From: CADEED01 sp039930985
Lineage (GTDB): Bacteria; Pseudomonadota; Gammaproteobacteria; Steroidobacterales; Steroidobacteraceae
NCBI GenBank assembly: GCA_039930985.1
Contig: JBDTSV010000157.1
Span: forward strand, 14,599 to 78,598
Direction of reading: 5' to 3'
DNA: 64,000 nt
In this document: positions 15,212 to 24,833 of the stretch, piece after piece
Layout of the letters: each line of letters opens with the position of its first letter
Numbering within the stretch: position 1 is the first letter of the stretch
Notes under the pieces: model-generated
The model's input: the letters and a program-made list of their open reading frames with translations, nothing else
Databases searched by the model: none
What the model was told of the DNA's origin: nothing
Translations under genes and position numbers: made by a program

Positions 15212-18151
15212 ATGCGCAAGTCGAAGCCGTTACCGATGTTCCTGTTCATTGCCGTTGCACAGTCGCTCGGCGCCACCGGGGCACTGGCACAGCAAACCAC
15301 GCCACCCGAACCCGCGGCTGCGGATGAAGCTCCACTCGACGAAGTCGTCGTCACCGGATCGCGTATCCGGCAGAGCGAGCTCGGTGTCGCGAATCCAATC
15401 GCGACGTTTTCGGCAGATCTCATCGCGCAGTCCGGCAAAACGGACTTGGCGGATTTCCTCGCGCAGTCACCAGCTCTGCTGGGATCAACCACCGGGGACC
15501 TGACGGCGGGATCCAACCCCGGATTCGGCGAAGTGGGTCTGAACCTTCTCGACCTGCGCCATCTCGGGGTCGATCGCACGCTGGTCCTGGTCGATGGGCG
15601 CCGCCATGTTTCCGGCCTCGCGGGTTCCGCCGCGGTCGACATCGACGCCATCCCGACCGACCTGCTCGAGTCAGTGGACGTGCTGACGGGCGGTGCCTCC
15701 GCCATCTACGGCGCCGACGGTGTCTCGGGCGTGGTTAATTTCCGGCTCAAGAAAAACTTCGAAGGCCTCACGTTTCGCGGCCAGGCCAGCAGTTCATCGC
15801 GTGGGGATGGCGACAACCGCTTCGCTGCGCTGACGGCCGGCACGAACTTCAGCGAAGGACGTGGCAACGTGGCGATCGCCTACGAGTTCAGCTCGGACGA
15901 ACGCGTGAACGACCAGGCCCGCGCCTACCTGCGCCCGCCACGCGCCGCCTATCTATTCCAGAACCAGGACGACCTCGACGACGATCCCAGCCTGCCCGAC
16001 AACGTGCCCTACAACGACGTCCGCTATGCGGACAGTTCGCGCATGGGCGCGGTCGACGTGGATTTCGATTTTTCCCCGGACTTCGAAGGCAACGGCAACG
16101 CCTATGACCGCGGCTTCGTGCTCGAGAATTCCGGCGGTTACACGCAGGGCGGGTCCAGCACGTCAATCGATGGCTACCAGGGAGATCTGTTCCCCGAAGT
16201 GAAGCGTAACCTGGTCAACGTGCTCGGCCATTTCGACGTCAGCGATTCGCTGACGATCTCGGCCGAGGGCAAGTACGCGCGCACGCGGGCGTTTTCGGTC
16301 GCGCAGCCGTCCTACGACTTCTATCTGTTCATGACGCCCGACAACCCGTACATGCCGCAGTCGATCCGCGACTCGATCGTGCCAGGAGCGGCGGCCGCCT
16401 ATTTCGAGGACCCCGATACGCCGGATGGCGTCCTCCTGACCCGCGACAACTACGACCTGGGCGTGAACGGCGAAGACACTTTGCGGGAGACGCTGCGCGG
16501 CGTGTTGGCCGCGAATGGAACCATCAACGAGAACCTGCGGTACGAAGCTTCGTACGTCTATGGTGAAACCAAGAGCAAAATCACCACCGTCAACAATCGG
16601 TTCGAGGACAAATGGCTCGCGGCCATCGATGTCGTCAGTGACCCGACCACCGGAATTCCGGTCTGCCGCTCGTCGCTCGATCCGGACGCAGACGCGTCCC
16701 TCGCCGGCTGCACGCCCTACAACATCTTCGGGGATGGAGTACGGAACCCGGGTGCCGCGGATTTCGTAAACACCGATAGTGTCTCCAACACCAAGGTTAC
16801 GCAGCAGGTGGTCTCGGGCTCGCTCTCCGGCGATTTCGGTTCGTTCTTCAAGTTGCCGGGGGGTTCGATCGGCTTCGCGGCCGGCGCGGAATACCGGCGC
16901 GAAACGAGCGACTCGGTGCCTGCGCAGGAAATCCAGGATGGCCTTACGTGGAACGGGCCCGTCACACCGTCCTTCGGCAGCTTCGACGTCAAGGAACTCT
17001 TCGGTGAGATCAATCTGCCGGTGCTCGTGAACGCGCCGTATGCCAACCGCTTGACGTTCGGCGCCGCGTTCCGCGCGTCGGACTACAGCACCATCGGCCA
17101 GACCAACACCTGGAAGCTCGACGCGGTGTACGCGCCGGTACGCTCGGTGACTTTTCGTGCCACGTATGCGCAGGCGGTTCGTGCACCAAACATCGACGAG
17201 CTCTTCTCCCCCGAGAGCACCACATTCAACTTCATCACCGATCCCTGCGACGTCAACGAATTGAATAACGGCACCAGCACCCGTGCGGCAAATTGCGCCG
17301 CATTGTTGACCGGGCTTGGCATCGACCCGACGACCTTCCTGCCGTCGAATACTCCGCAGGCAACCTTGTTCACCGAGGGCACCTTCGGCGGCAATCGCAA
17401 CCTCAGCGAGGAAACCGCGACCACGTGGACCGCCGGCGTCGTCCTGCGGCCGGAGTTCGCGCCCGGCCTGAGCCTGGCGCTCGACTGGTACGACATCGAG
17501 ATCGAGGACGCCATCAATACGCCTGAGGCAGAGGAAGTGGCGCGGCTGTGCGTCGACAATCCGTCGCTCGACAACCCCTATTGCGCCGGCATCGACCGCG
17601 ATCCCGATACGGGCTTCATCACCGGGTTCACTGTGCGGCCCGCCAACGTCGCGAGCTTCCGTACCGCGGGACTCGACATGACGCTCGACTGGTCGATTTC
17701 CACGGAAAGCCGCGGAGACTTCAAAGTGCAGCTCGTCGGCGGCTACCTCAACCGGCTCGAGTTCATATCCGTGCCTGGTGCCGAAGTGGATAGCGATCTC
17801 GATGAGCAGTATTTCCCGAAGTTCTCGGCGACTCTCGACGCCAGCTGGACCCACGGCCCGCTGACGCTCGCCTACGGGCTCAACTGGTTCGGCAAGACGG
17901 ACCGGTTCACCAGCCAGGTATTGGCCGGCGATCCCGACTACAGCGATCCGCGCTTTTTCAAGGTGAAGCAGAAGTGGGATCACGAGATCAGCGCGGCCTA
18001 CGACGTGGGTGACCACGTGAAAGTGTACGCCGGCATCAACAACATCTTCGATCAGAAGCCCGAGTTCGGTTACAGCTCGTATCCGATCTCGGCGATGGGC
18101 CGCTACTTCTACGCGGGCGCGAAGATGAATTTTGGCGCCGCCGGTAAATGA
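15212..18151 (+). CDS. TonB-dependent outer-membrane receptor
   Basis: A 979-aa receptor for active, TonB/ExbBD-driven uptake across the outer membrane. It has a signal peptide (about 1-26, ending ALAQ), a TonB box-like segment followed by DEVVVTGSRI, a plug domain (about 40-160, with LVLVDGRRHVSG and GGASAIYGADGVSGVVNF) and a 22-strand barrel to the C-terminus. The plug/barrel motifs place it in the OAR-like/iron-type or peptide-type receptors of Xanthomonadales. The ATG at 15212 has an AGGGAG ribosome binding site; a 72-codon-longer frame is rejected. Its stop overlaps the start of an S9 peptidase, which suggests that the imported ligand is a peptide. Confidence 0.93.
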   Translation: MRKSKPLPMFLFIAVAQSLGATGALAQQTTPPEPAAADEAPLDEVVVTGSRIRQSELGVANPIATFSADLIAQSGKTDLADFLAQSPALLGSTTGDLTAGSNPGFGEVGLNLLDLRHLGVDRTLVLVDGRRHVSGLAGSAAVDIDAIPTDLLESVDVLTGGASAIYGADGVSGVVNFRLKKNFEGLTFRGQASSSSRGDGDNRFAALTAGTNFSEGRGNVAIAYEFSSDERVNDQARAYLRPPRAAYLFQNQDDLDDDPSLPDNVPYNDVRYADSSRMGAVDVDFDFSPDFEGNGNAYDRGFVLENSGGYTQGGSSTSIDGYQGDLFPEVKRNLVNVLGHFDVSDSLTISAEGKYARTRAFSVAQPSYDFYLFMTPDNPYMPQSIRDSIVPGAAAAYFEDPDTPDGVLLTRDNYDLGVNGEDTLRETLRGVLAANGTINENLRYEASYVYGETKSKITTVNNRFEDKWLAAIDVVSDPTTGIPVCRSSLDPDADASLAGCTPYNIFGDGVRNPGAADFVNTDSVSNTKVTQQVVSGSLSGDFGSFFKLPGGSIGFAAGAEYRRETSDSVPAQEIQDGLTWNGPVTPSFGSFDVKELFGEINLPVLVNAPYANRLTFGAAFRASDYSTIGQTNTWKLDAVYAPVRSVTFRATYAQAVRAPNIDELFSPESTTFNFITDPCDVNELNNGTSTRAANCAALLTGLGIDPTTFLPSNTPQATLFTEGTFGGNRNLSEETATTWTAGVVLRPEFAPGLSLALDWYDIEIEDAINTPEAEEVARLCVDNPSLDNPYCAGIDRDPDTGFITGFTVRPANVASFRTAGLDMTLDWSISTESRGDFKVQLVGGYLNRLEFISVPGAEVDSDLDEQYFPKFSATLDASWTHGPLTLAYGLNWFGKTDRFTSQVLAGDPDYSDPRFFKVKQKWDHEISAAYDVGDHVKVYAGINNIFDQKPEFGYSSYPISAMGRYFYAGAKMNFGAAGK

Positions 18152-20121
18152 TGGGTTGGCGCGGAAACGTGGCCGGTCTGGTGCTGGCCACGCTTCCCGC
18201 CTTTACCGCGACCGCCGCCGCGCCTGTCGAACTCGACGACTTCTATCTACTCGCGACCGTGGCCGAGCCGGCGTTCTCCCCGTCCGGCGATCGCATCGCC
18301 TACGCCGTCTCGAGCAACGACCGGAAGAGCGACCAGGCGACGAGTGATCTCTGGTCTGTTCCCTGGACCGGCGGCAAACCCGTGCAGCTCACGCGCACAC
18401 CCAAAGCCAGCGAATGGCAGCCACGGTTTGGACCAGACGGAAAGTCGCTGTACTTTCTTTGCGATGCGGCCAAGGGCAAAACGACGCAGTTGTGGCGTCT
18501 GTTGCGAAGCGGTGCGCGGCCGGTCACGAAAATTCCCGGCGGCATCAGCGATTTCGATCTTTCACCCGACGGCAAGCGCGCGGCCGTAATCGCCGACGTC
18601 GGTCTTACCGTTGGCAACGAATCCGCAATTCCCCCGCCCATCGAAACCGAGCGTTTCGCGTTCAAGCGGGACGGGGAGGGCTACCTGGATGATCGAACTC
18701 AGCAAGTGTTCATCGTCGAACTGGCCACGGGTAAGGCCAGGCAGCTGACTTCGGGTGAGCGTGATCACTGGCGTCCCGCCTGGTCGCCGGATGGCAAGTC
18801 CATCGCCTACACCGCCAAGGATCGCGGTGAAACCGACCGTGACTCCAACTACGAAGTGTTCGTGCAGGGAGTCGATGCCGGCGAGCCAAAGAAGATCAGC
18901 ACGTCGAGGGGTGCTGACAACGATCCTGATTGGGGCGCGCGTCCGTCGTGGTCGCCGGATTCGCGGCGCGTGCTCTGGCTGGAAGGAGGCGAGGACAAGT
19001 GGATCTACTACGCGACTCCGCAGCTGGCCGTTGCCGACCTCGCGACTGGCGAAGTGTCGCGCCCGGCGCGCATCGACCGGTGGTTCTACTATCCCAGGTT
19101 CGCGCCGGACGGTTCGATCGTCTCGCTGATCGAGCAGGACCGCGACACCTGGCTCGCGCGCATCGATCCCGCGAACGGCAAGATCGAGTATTTGAATTCG
19201 GGCCAGCGGTTCGGCAGCGACTTTGCCGTCGCTGCCAACGGCCGGGTAGCGCTGCTCGACAGCGATGTGGCGACGCCCGCGGAAATCTTCGCGGTCGATG
19301 GCCAGCGGCAGTTGACGCATCACAACGCCTGGACGGTGGACCGCTCGATCGGCGAGGTTCGTGACGTGTCGTTCGCCAGTGGCGACGCCGAGATCCACGG
19401 CTATCTCACGCTGCCCACCGGCTTCGACCCGGCGAGGCGCTATCCGCTGCTGGCCTATCTACATGGCGGTCCCGTTTACCAGCACAGCCACGAGTTCGAC
19501 ATCACCGCGCGTCTCTACGCGGCCGCAGGCTACGCCGTGTTGTCGATCAATCCGCGCGGTTCATCCGGGCGCGGCTTCGATTTTTCCCGCGCCATCTATG
19601 CCGACTACGGCAATCTGGACGTCAAGGACATCAGTGCCGGCATCACCAATGCCATCGATAGCGGCATCGCCGACCCCGAGCGCATCGGGGTGTTTGGCTG
19701 GAGTTATGGCGGCATCCTCGCCGACTACATGATCGCGAGCGACGCACGCATTCGCGCCGCGGTCTCCGGCGCTGGCGTGGCGAATGTGCTCGCGACATTC
19801 GGTGTCGACATGTACGCCCGCGAATACGTGTTCGAGCTGGGCACGCCGTGGGAAAACTTCGACACCTGGCGAAAGCTCGCTTATCCGTTCCTGCATCCCG
19901 AGCGCATCACCGCGCCGACCCTCTTCGAGTGCGCCAGCGACGACGACAACGTTCCGTGCGTGGGCGCGGAGCAGATGTACCAGGCGCTCAAGGTTCGCGG
20001 CGTGCCGACAAAACTTGTTGTCTACCCGGGACAAGATCACGGGCTCGACGTGCCTAGCTACCTCGTACACCGCATGCGCAGCAACATCGCGTGGTTCGAC
20101 CGGTGGCTCAAGGTGCCTTGA
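18148..20121 (+). CDS. S9 family (prolyl oligopeptidase-like) serine peptidase, exported
   Basis: A 657-aa peptidase with an N-terminal signal peptide (about 1-24), a beta-propeller built from TolB/WD-like repeats (about 35-390, for example AFSPSGDRIAYAVSS) and a C-terminal alpha/beta-hydrolase domain. Catalytic residues are Ser519 (GWSYGG), Asp near 599-600 (ASDDDNVP) and His631 (GQDHGLD). It should cleave oligopeptides in the periplasm, fitting S9C/DPP-like enzymes. The ATG at 18148 overlaps the receptor stop (ATGA), so the two are translationally coupled; a second ATG at 18151 is possible. Its 3' end overlaps the convergent CHAT gene by 14 bp. Confidence 0.93.
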   Translation: MMGWRGNVAGLVLATLPAFTATAAAPVELDDFYLLATVAEPAFSPSGDRIAYAVSSNDRKSDQATSDLWSVPWTGGKPVQLTRTPKASEWQPRFGPDGKSLYFLCDAAKGKTTQLWRLLRSGARPVTKIPGGISDFDLSPDGKRAAVIADVGLTVGNESAIPPPIETERFAFKRDGEGYLDDRTQQVFIVELATGKARQLTSGERDHWRPAWSPDGKSIAYTAKDRGETDRDSNYEVFVQGVDAGEPKKISTSRGADNDPDWGARPSWSPDSRRVLWLEGGEDKWIYYATPQLAVADLATGEVSRPARIDRWFYYPRFAPDGSIVSLIEQDRDTWLARIDPANGKIEYLNSGQRFGSDFAVAANGRVALLDSDVATPAEIFAVDGQRQLTHHNAWTVDRSIGEVRDVSFASGDAEIHGYLTLPTGFDPARRYPLLAYLHGGPVYQHSHEFDITARLYAAAGYAVLSINPRGSSGRGFDFSRAIYADYGNLDVKDISAGITNAIDSGIADPERIGVFGWSYGGILADYMIASDARIRAAVSGAGVANVLATFGVDMYAREYVFELGTPWENFDTWRKLAYPFLHPERITAPTLFECASDDDNVPCVGAEQMYQALKVRGVPTKLVVYPGQDHGLDVPSYLVHRMRSNIAWFDRWLKVP

Positions 20122-23050
20122 GGCGGAATTCCGCGTCCCCGTAGTGAACGTAGTCCGCCCAGTCGGGTGAACGCCGCGCCTGGACGGCGCGGCGCGCCTT
20201 GACCAGCGCACTGCCGATACTGCCGCGCAGCAGTTGCGCGTAAAAGGCGCTGGCGAAAGCGGTGGCCGACGCGTCTTCCACGGCCCAGTGGGTTCCGACG
20301 TAGTGCGCGAGCCCGGCGCGCAGCAGCGTCTCGGCCAGGCTCAGGTTCTTGGCCATGCCATGGGCATTGCCCTTCCCGCGCCGCAGGCGTGCGGTTTCGC
20401 AGGCATTGAAGACTACGAGCGGCGGCAGCCTCCCGAGCGCGGAGAGATGGGTGCCGGTGAGCGCGCCGTCGGCGAGCGCGAGACCGCTCTCGCCCGGCTG
20501 GCGCGCATCGAATGCGGCGTGCCCGGCGTAATGAATGACGTCATGGCGCCCCGATTCGAATTCCGCGGTCACGCGCGCCAGCGTCGCGGCGTCACCCACG
20601 ACTTCCGTCAGTCGCACGCGCTTCACAGGACTCAGGAGGTGCGCAATGCGCGCTCGCTCGGCCTCCGCACCAGGCAGGTCCCCGGTCGGATTCGCAACGA
20701 GCAGTACACCCAGCTCGTGCTGCTCGCGTCTGCCAGCGTCGAAGCGCGCCGGCACGAGATCGGCGGTGGCGTAGCGCCTGGACAACCCGCCATCGAGCGC
20801 CGGAAACCAGCCGCGAATGTTCAGCGACTCCCAGGGAACCCGGCTGCCCGCGGCGTCGTGCACCACTGAAAGTGCCTGGCCGCGCGTCGCGAAGAGCGCG
20901 CGCAGCAGCGCCGGATTCAGTGTCAGCGTGCCGAGCGTCTTTCCCAGTGCTTTCACGCGCGCGGCGGTCAATGAGTCGCTCTGGAATTTCAGGTCGAGCT
21001 GGTCGAGGGCCGCGGTCGCGAATTCCTGGCTCTGCGAATAGATCGCCGCCGAGCTGCCACCGGTGAGCAGCGACGCGCGCCACGTCTCGCGCGCTCCGGC
21101 GCGCGATTCCGCCGCCACGATCAGGTGAGCCGTGCCCGGTACGCGTCGCGAGCGCGTGGCAGCCGTCGCCCGCGAGGCCGCCAGTGGCGCAAGGCGCAAC
21201 CCGACTCCCGGGCGCGCCTTCACGAAATCGGCGAGCCGCGCGTGGACGGCACGCGCCGTGCCGCGCGAAAGCACGTGCAGATCGACGCGCGCGAGGCTGG
21301 TTTGCCCTGAAGCCCGCGCGCGCACGACGCCGCGCAGCTGGGCGGCGAACGAATCGGCGGGCTCGATGCCGCTGTGCGCACCCCAAGCCACCGTGGCGAG
21401 CGAGCGGTACTGCGGCACCTGCGCGAAGCGCGCCAGGCTTTCCGCGGCGTGTTCGATCACATCGAGGCTGAGGCGATCGAAACGCCCCAGGCCCACCAGC
21501 AGATTGGCGGTGCGTGCGTTACGGCCGGGACGCAACAGGCTGCGCGGAATCGGCGTTATGTGGCCGGCATCGCCGCTAACTACCCGGTGCTGCAGCCAGT
21601 CGCCTATGACGCCACCGAGGCGCCGGTCGATATCGGCGGCGGCGCCGCTCGCCGGCACGCCGCGCAGTACCGCGACGGCGGTGGCGGCGGCACGCGCGTT
21701 GGCCACGTCGCCGACCAGCACGCGGATCGTCAGCGGGCGCGCGGCGGTGGCCCGCTGCGGGCGCAGGTGCGCGCGGCCGCGTGGCGCCTCGTTGAGTGTG
21801 TCGAGGAACAGCCGGCGCTGTTCCGGGGTCATGTGTGGCCAGTCGATCTTTCCCTGGTACTGCGCGCGCAATTCTTCGTCGCGCACCCGGCTCAGTGAGC
21901 CGCGTTTGATCGGCGGCGCCGCGGCGAATCTCTGCGTGGCGCCGGTCGCCAGCAGATCGACGGTGCCGGCGATCACGAGATCGGACAGCGGCATGTCACT
22001 GTGGCCGCACTCCACGTAGCTGTGGCGCGCACCGGCGAGGCGCGCGAGCTCGATCGGCACGGTGCCGTCGCCCTGCAGGCTGTATTCGTACTCGAAATCG
22101 CCGTCGCGCAGCGCGACGCCGGTGGCGGTGGTGCGATTGCAGCCCACGACCATGCTGAAGCGTGAGTCTGCCTGCGCCATGCGTTGTTCGAGGCCGCTCG
22201 ATGCACGCAATAGAGCGGCGTCGGGGCCCGGACCTTTGGCCGGCCACGCTGCCGGATCGAACAGGTCGAGATCGCTCACGCTCTTGTTGGCCGGCAACAG
22301 CTCGTGCAGGCCGGGGAAACTGGCGAAGACATGGCGTGCCAGGAAGTCCGCGTCGTGCCGCAGGTCGAGCATGGCGATTTTGCGCACCACCGAATAGGTG
22401 CCGCGCAGCGCCTGCACCGCGGCGAGGGAACCGGAATTGGGCGTGCCCAGCATGATGAGCTGCGATACCTGTTTGCCCGCGGCGTGCATGAGCGCGGCAC
22501 GGGCCACCAGGCCTCCCATGCTGTGGCCGACCAGCGCCACATCGTCACGGCCGTCGTCCGCCAGGCGCTGCGCGAGGAGTTTGCCGAGCGTGGCGATGTC
22601 GCGCCGCCAGTCGTAGTCGAGCAAGACGGCATCGAACCCGGCCTTGCGCAACGACAGCGTGATCTTGAGGTAGCTGTAGTTCATGGCGCCGAGCGGCACG
22701 ATGCGCGACGCGTCATTCAGAGTGAGCTCGGTCAGGCGGCCGAATGCAATGTCGATCGGATCGAGCCACAGGATGTCATTGGAACGTTTGCCGCCACGGA
22801 TGAAGCCGAGCTGCGAGCCCATGATTCCCGGCAGTACATACACGCGCCTGCGGGGCGCGGCCCGCGCCGCGCGCTTTCGTGTGGTCGCGCGCGCCAGACT
22901 GGACAGCTCTGCGTGCAGCTCCGCACCGAAATATTCGACCAGCCCCTCGTGCGCGGCACGGGATGCCAGCAGCGAGATCAGCGTGCTCTCGTCGAGCGCC
23001 AGCCGATCGTACGGAGTGATGTGGTCTGCCGGGCCGGTGCCAGTGCTCAT
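20108..23050 (-). CDS. Lipase-like alpha/beta hydrolase fused to M17-N-like domain and CHAT protease
   Basis: A 980-aa cytoplasmic fusion. (1) Residues about 68-370 form an LCAT/class-3-lipase-like hydrolase: PGIMGSQL motif, Ser177 (GHSMGG), Asp328 (QGDGTVP), His350 (ECGHSD). (2) Residues about 438-625 resemble the N-terminal macro-like domain of M17 leucine aminopeptidases (IRVLVGDVANARA, DIDRRLGGVIGDWL, NLLVGLGRFDRLSLD), but no metal-binding M17 catalytic domain follows. (3) Residues about 640-980 are a CHAT domain, a caspase-fold cysteine protease, with dyad His844 (HYAGHAAF) and Cys884 (FNACETA). CHAT proteases usually act by activating partners in stress or defence. Its ATG overlaps the stop of the upstream hydrolase (ATGA). 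All three active sites look intact; biological role not established. Confidence 0.88.
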   Translation of the reverse strand: MSTGTGPADHITPYDRLALDESTLISLLASRAAHEGLVEYFGAELHAELSSLARATTRKRAARAAPRRRVYVLPGIMGSQLGFIRGGKRSNDILWLDPIDIAFGRLTELTLNDASRIVPLGAMNYSYLKITLSLRKAGFDAVLLDYDWRRDIATLGKLLAQRLADDGRDDVALVGHSMGGLVARAALMHAAGKQVSQLIMLGTPNSGSLAAVQALRGTYSVVRKIAMLDLRHDADFLARHVFASFPGLHELLPANKSVSDLDLFDPAAWPAKGPGPDAALLRASSGLEQRMAQADSRFSMVVGCNRTTATGVALRDGDFEYEYSLQGDGTVPIELARLAGARHSYVECGHSDMPLSDLVIAGTVDLLATGATQRFAAAPPIKRGSLSRVRDEELRAQYQGKIDWPHMTPEQRRLFLDTLNEAPRGRAHLRPQRATAARPLTIRVLVGDVANARAAATAVAVLRGVPASGAAADIDRRLGGVIGDWLQHRVVSGDAGHITPIPRSLLRPGRNARTANLLVGLGRFDRLSLDVIEHAAESLARFAQVPQYRSLATVAWGAHSGIEPADSFAAQLRGVVRARASGQTSLARVDLHVLSRGTARAVHARLADFVKARPGVGLRLAPLAASRATAATRSRRVPGTAHLIVAAESRAGARETWRASLLTGGSSAAIYSQSQEFATAALDQLDLKFQSDSLTAARVKALGKTLGTLTLNPALLRALFATRGQALSVVHDAAGSRVPWESLNIRGWFPALDGGLSRRYATADLVPARFDAGRREQHELGVLLVANPTGDLPGAEAERARIAHLLSPVKRVRLTEVVGDAATLARVTAEFESGRHDVIHYAGHAAFDARQPGESGLALADGALTGTHLSALGRLPPLVVFNACETARLRRGKGNAHGMAKNLSLAETLLRAGLAHYVGTHWAVEDASATAFASAFYAQLLRGSIGSALVKARRAVQARRSPDWADYVHYGDAEFRLKAP

Positions 23051-23916
23051 GCGGCGGCTCCGAGTTTGGCGTCAATCCAGTCGATGACCGGACGCCAGAG
23101 CGTGTCGCGATGGCGCAGCGCGAAGAAGCCTTCGTGGCCGATCCGCGGGGAGCCCGCGTCCGCCGGTGTGTACCAGCGCGACTCGCGCGCCACGTTGGGG
23201 AAAAACCGGTTGATCGCCTCGATCGTGCGCCGCGTGGCGATGGGATCGTCGGTGAAACCGACGGTGAGCACGGGCGCGCGAATCGCCGCGAAGCAATTGT
23301 CCGATAGATAGGTCACCAGATCGGGGCTGAAATGCTCGCGGCGCAGGCACCAGCGGCGCCACTCTTCATAGACGCCGCGCGGCAGCGGCAGCCCGGCCCA
23401 GCCACCGCCGGTGGGCACATAGCCCTTGAGCGCCAGCATCAGCGGCCCGTGCACCCGCCAGAACCACCAGGCGAGATATCTGAACGGCGCGTTTTCCCAC
23501 CGCCAGTAGCCGACCGAAGTGGCGATCTGCACGTGCACACGGGCGAGCGCATGGTTGGTGAGCAGCCCGAGGAACTGCCCACCGATGCTGTGTCCCAGCG
23601 TAACCACCGGTTGGTCCTGCGCGCGCTCCGCGGCCGCGTCGAGCGCCGCGCGCATGTCGAGCAGACCCCAGTCGCTCATGCGCGCCGTCTCGGTGGCGAG
23701 GTCCGCGGGCGCCGACAACCCCATGCCGCGATAGTCGTACAGCAACACGTCATAGCCGCGTGTCGCCGCGTATTGCGACAGTTTGAAATAGAAGCTCTGC
23801 GGAAATCCGGTGGCGCCATTCAGGACCATGACGCCGCGCCGCTGCGCGGCGATCAGCCAGTGAGCGCGAAGCTCGCGGCCGTCGGGTGCACGCAGTTTGA
23901 ATGGCCGCGGATTCAA
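23047..23916 (-). CDS. Alpha/beta hydrolase (COG4757-like) between oxyR and the CHAT gene
   Basis: A 289-aa hydrolase with nucleophile Ser110 (LGHSIGG), Asp223/224 (GFTDDPI) and His261 (IGHEGF), and an oxyanion-region strand GVMVLNGATGFPQSFY. The frame continues 97 codons upstream through oxyR, but that part is a shadow. The likely start is TTG at 23916, which overlaps the oxyR stop (TTGA) and has AAGGCG upstream; no ATG precedes the conserved core. Its stop in turn overlaps the ATG of the CHAT fusion gene. The three-gene overlap implies one transcript and coupled translation. Substrate unknown; an acyl ester or lipid is likely from the family. Confidence 0.85.
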   Translation of the reverse strand: MNPRPFKLRAPDGRELRAHWLIAAQRRGVMVLNGATGFPQSFYFKLSQYAATRGYDVLLYDYRGMGLSAPADLATETARMSDWGLLDMRAALDAAAERAQDQPVVTLGHSIGGQFLGLLTNHALARVHVQIATSVGYWRWENAPFRYLAWWFWRVHGPLMLALKGYVPTGGGWAGLPLPRGVYEEWRRWCLRREHFSPDLVTYLSDNCFAAIRAPVLTVGFTDDPIATRRTIEAINRFFPNVARESRWYTPADAGSPRIGHEGFFALRHRDTLWRPVIDWIDAKLGAAA

Positions 23917-24809
23917 AGCGCGTGCGCCTTGATCTGCCGGGCCAGCGCCAGGATGACTGGGCGCCGGGCGCTGGATTTTCGCCACACGGCGCCGATGGTC
24001 CGCGTGGGTACCGGCTTTACGAATGGCTTGATGACGACGCCGCGCGCCGCGCCGTACGCTCCACGCCCCGCGAGCTCGGGCAGCAACGTGATGCCGACGC
24101 CCGCGGCGACCATCTGCCGCAGGGTCTCGAGGCTGGTGGCGCGGAAATCCTGCTTCTCCTGCAGCCCGGCACCGGAACAGATGTCGAGCGCCTGGTCGCG
24201 AAGGCAATGCCCGTCCTCCAGCAGTAACAACGTTTCATTGTGCAGGTCTTCCACTTTGATGCTCGCGCGCCCGCTCAGCCGGTGATGGGCAGGCAATGCC
24301 ACCATGAATGGCTCCCTGTAAAGCTCGCAGGACTCGAGACCATCGAGCGATACCGGAAGTGCCAGGATTCCGACATCGAGTTCTCCCGAATGCAGTTTCT
24401 CGAGCATCAGATCCGTCTGATACTCGTACAGCATGAGTTCGAGGCGCGGCAGCTGCTTGCGCATTTTGGCCGCCACGTTCGGCAGTAGATAGGGTCCGAT
24501 GGTCGGCAGCAGCGCGAGCTTGATGCGGCCGGCCAGGGGATCACCATGGCCCTTGGCAAGTTCTACGATCTCGTCGCTGGATTCGAGGATGCGCCGGGCC
24601 CGCTCGACGATCTGCTCGCCGGCGGCGGTGAGTGAGACCCGCTTGGGCGCGCGTTCGATGAGCTGCACGCCGAGGTATTCCTCGAGCTTCTTGAGCTGGG
24701 CGGACAGTGTTGGCTGGCTCACGAAGCTGCGTTCGGCGGCGCGCCCGAAGTGGCGCGTGTCCGCCACCGCGACCAGGTATCTCAGGTCTTTGAGTTTGAG
24801 GTCTGCCAC
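23913..24809 (-). CDS. oxyR: OxyR, hydrogen-peroxide-sensing LysR-type regulator
   Basis: A 298-aa LysR-type regulator closely matching OxyR: DNA-binding start LKDLRYLVAVADTRHFGRAAE, helix-turn-helix in FVSQPTLSAQLKKLEE, and the redox pair Cys202 and Cys211 in DGHCLRDQALDIC, the residues that form the peroxide-induced disulfide in E. coli. It should activate peroxide-defence genes. The start is GTG at 24809, which gives the family N-terminus; a 44-codon-longer frame runs through the promoter and is rejected. It is divergent from ahpC across a tandem OxyR-type site. It overlaps the next gene downstream (alpha/beta hydrolase) by about 2 nt, so it heads an operon ending with the CHAT fusion. Confidence 0.94.
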   Translation of the reverse strand: MADLKLKDLRYLVAVADTRHFGRAAERSFVSQPTLSAQLKKLEEYLGVQLIERAPKRVSLTAAGEQIVERARRILESSDEIVELAKGHGDPLAGRIKLALLPTIGPYLLPNVAAKMRKQLPRLELMLYEYQTDLMLEKLHSGELDVGILALPVSLDGLESCELYREPFMVALPAHHRLSGRASIKVEDLHNETLLLLEDGHCLRDQALDICSGAGLQEKQDFRATSLETLRQMVAAGVGITLLPELAGRGAYGAARGVVIKPFVKPVPTRTIGAVWRKSSARRPVILALARQIKAHAL

Positions 24810-24833
24810 TGGCTTTTCGGTCCCGTCGCCCCG

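Noticed and set aside
16163..18016. 617-aa open frame on the minus strand opposite the TonB-dependent receptor
   Set aside because: Antisense to a receptor with clear plug and barrel motifs; no recognisable domain or ribosome binding site.
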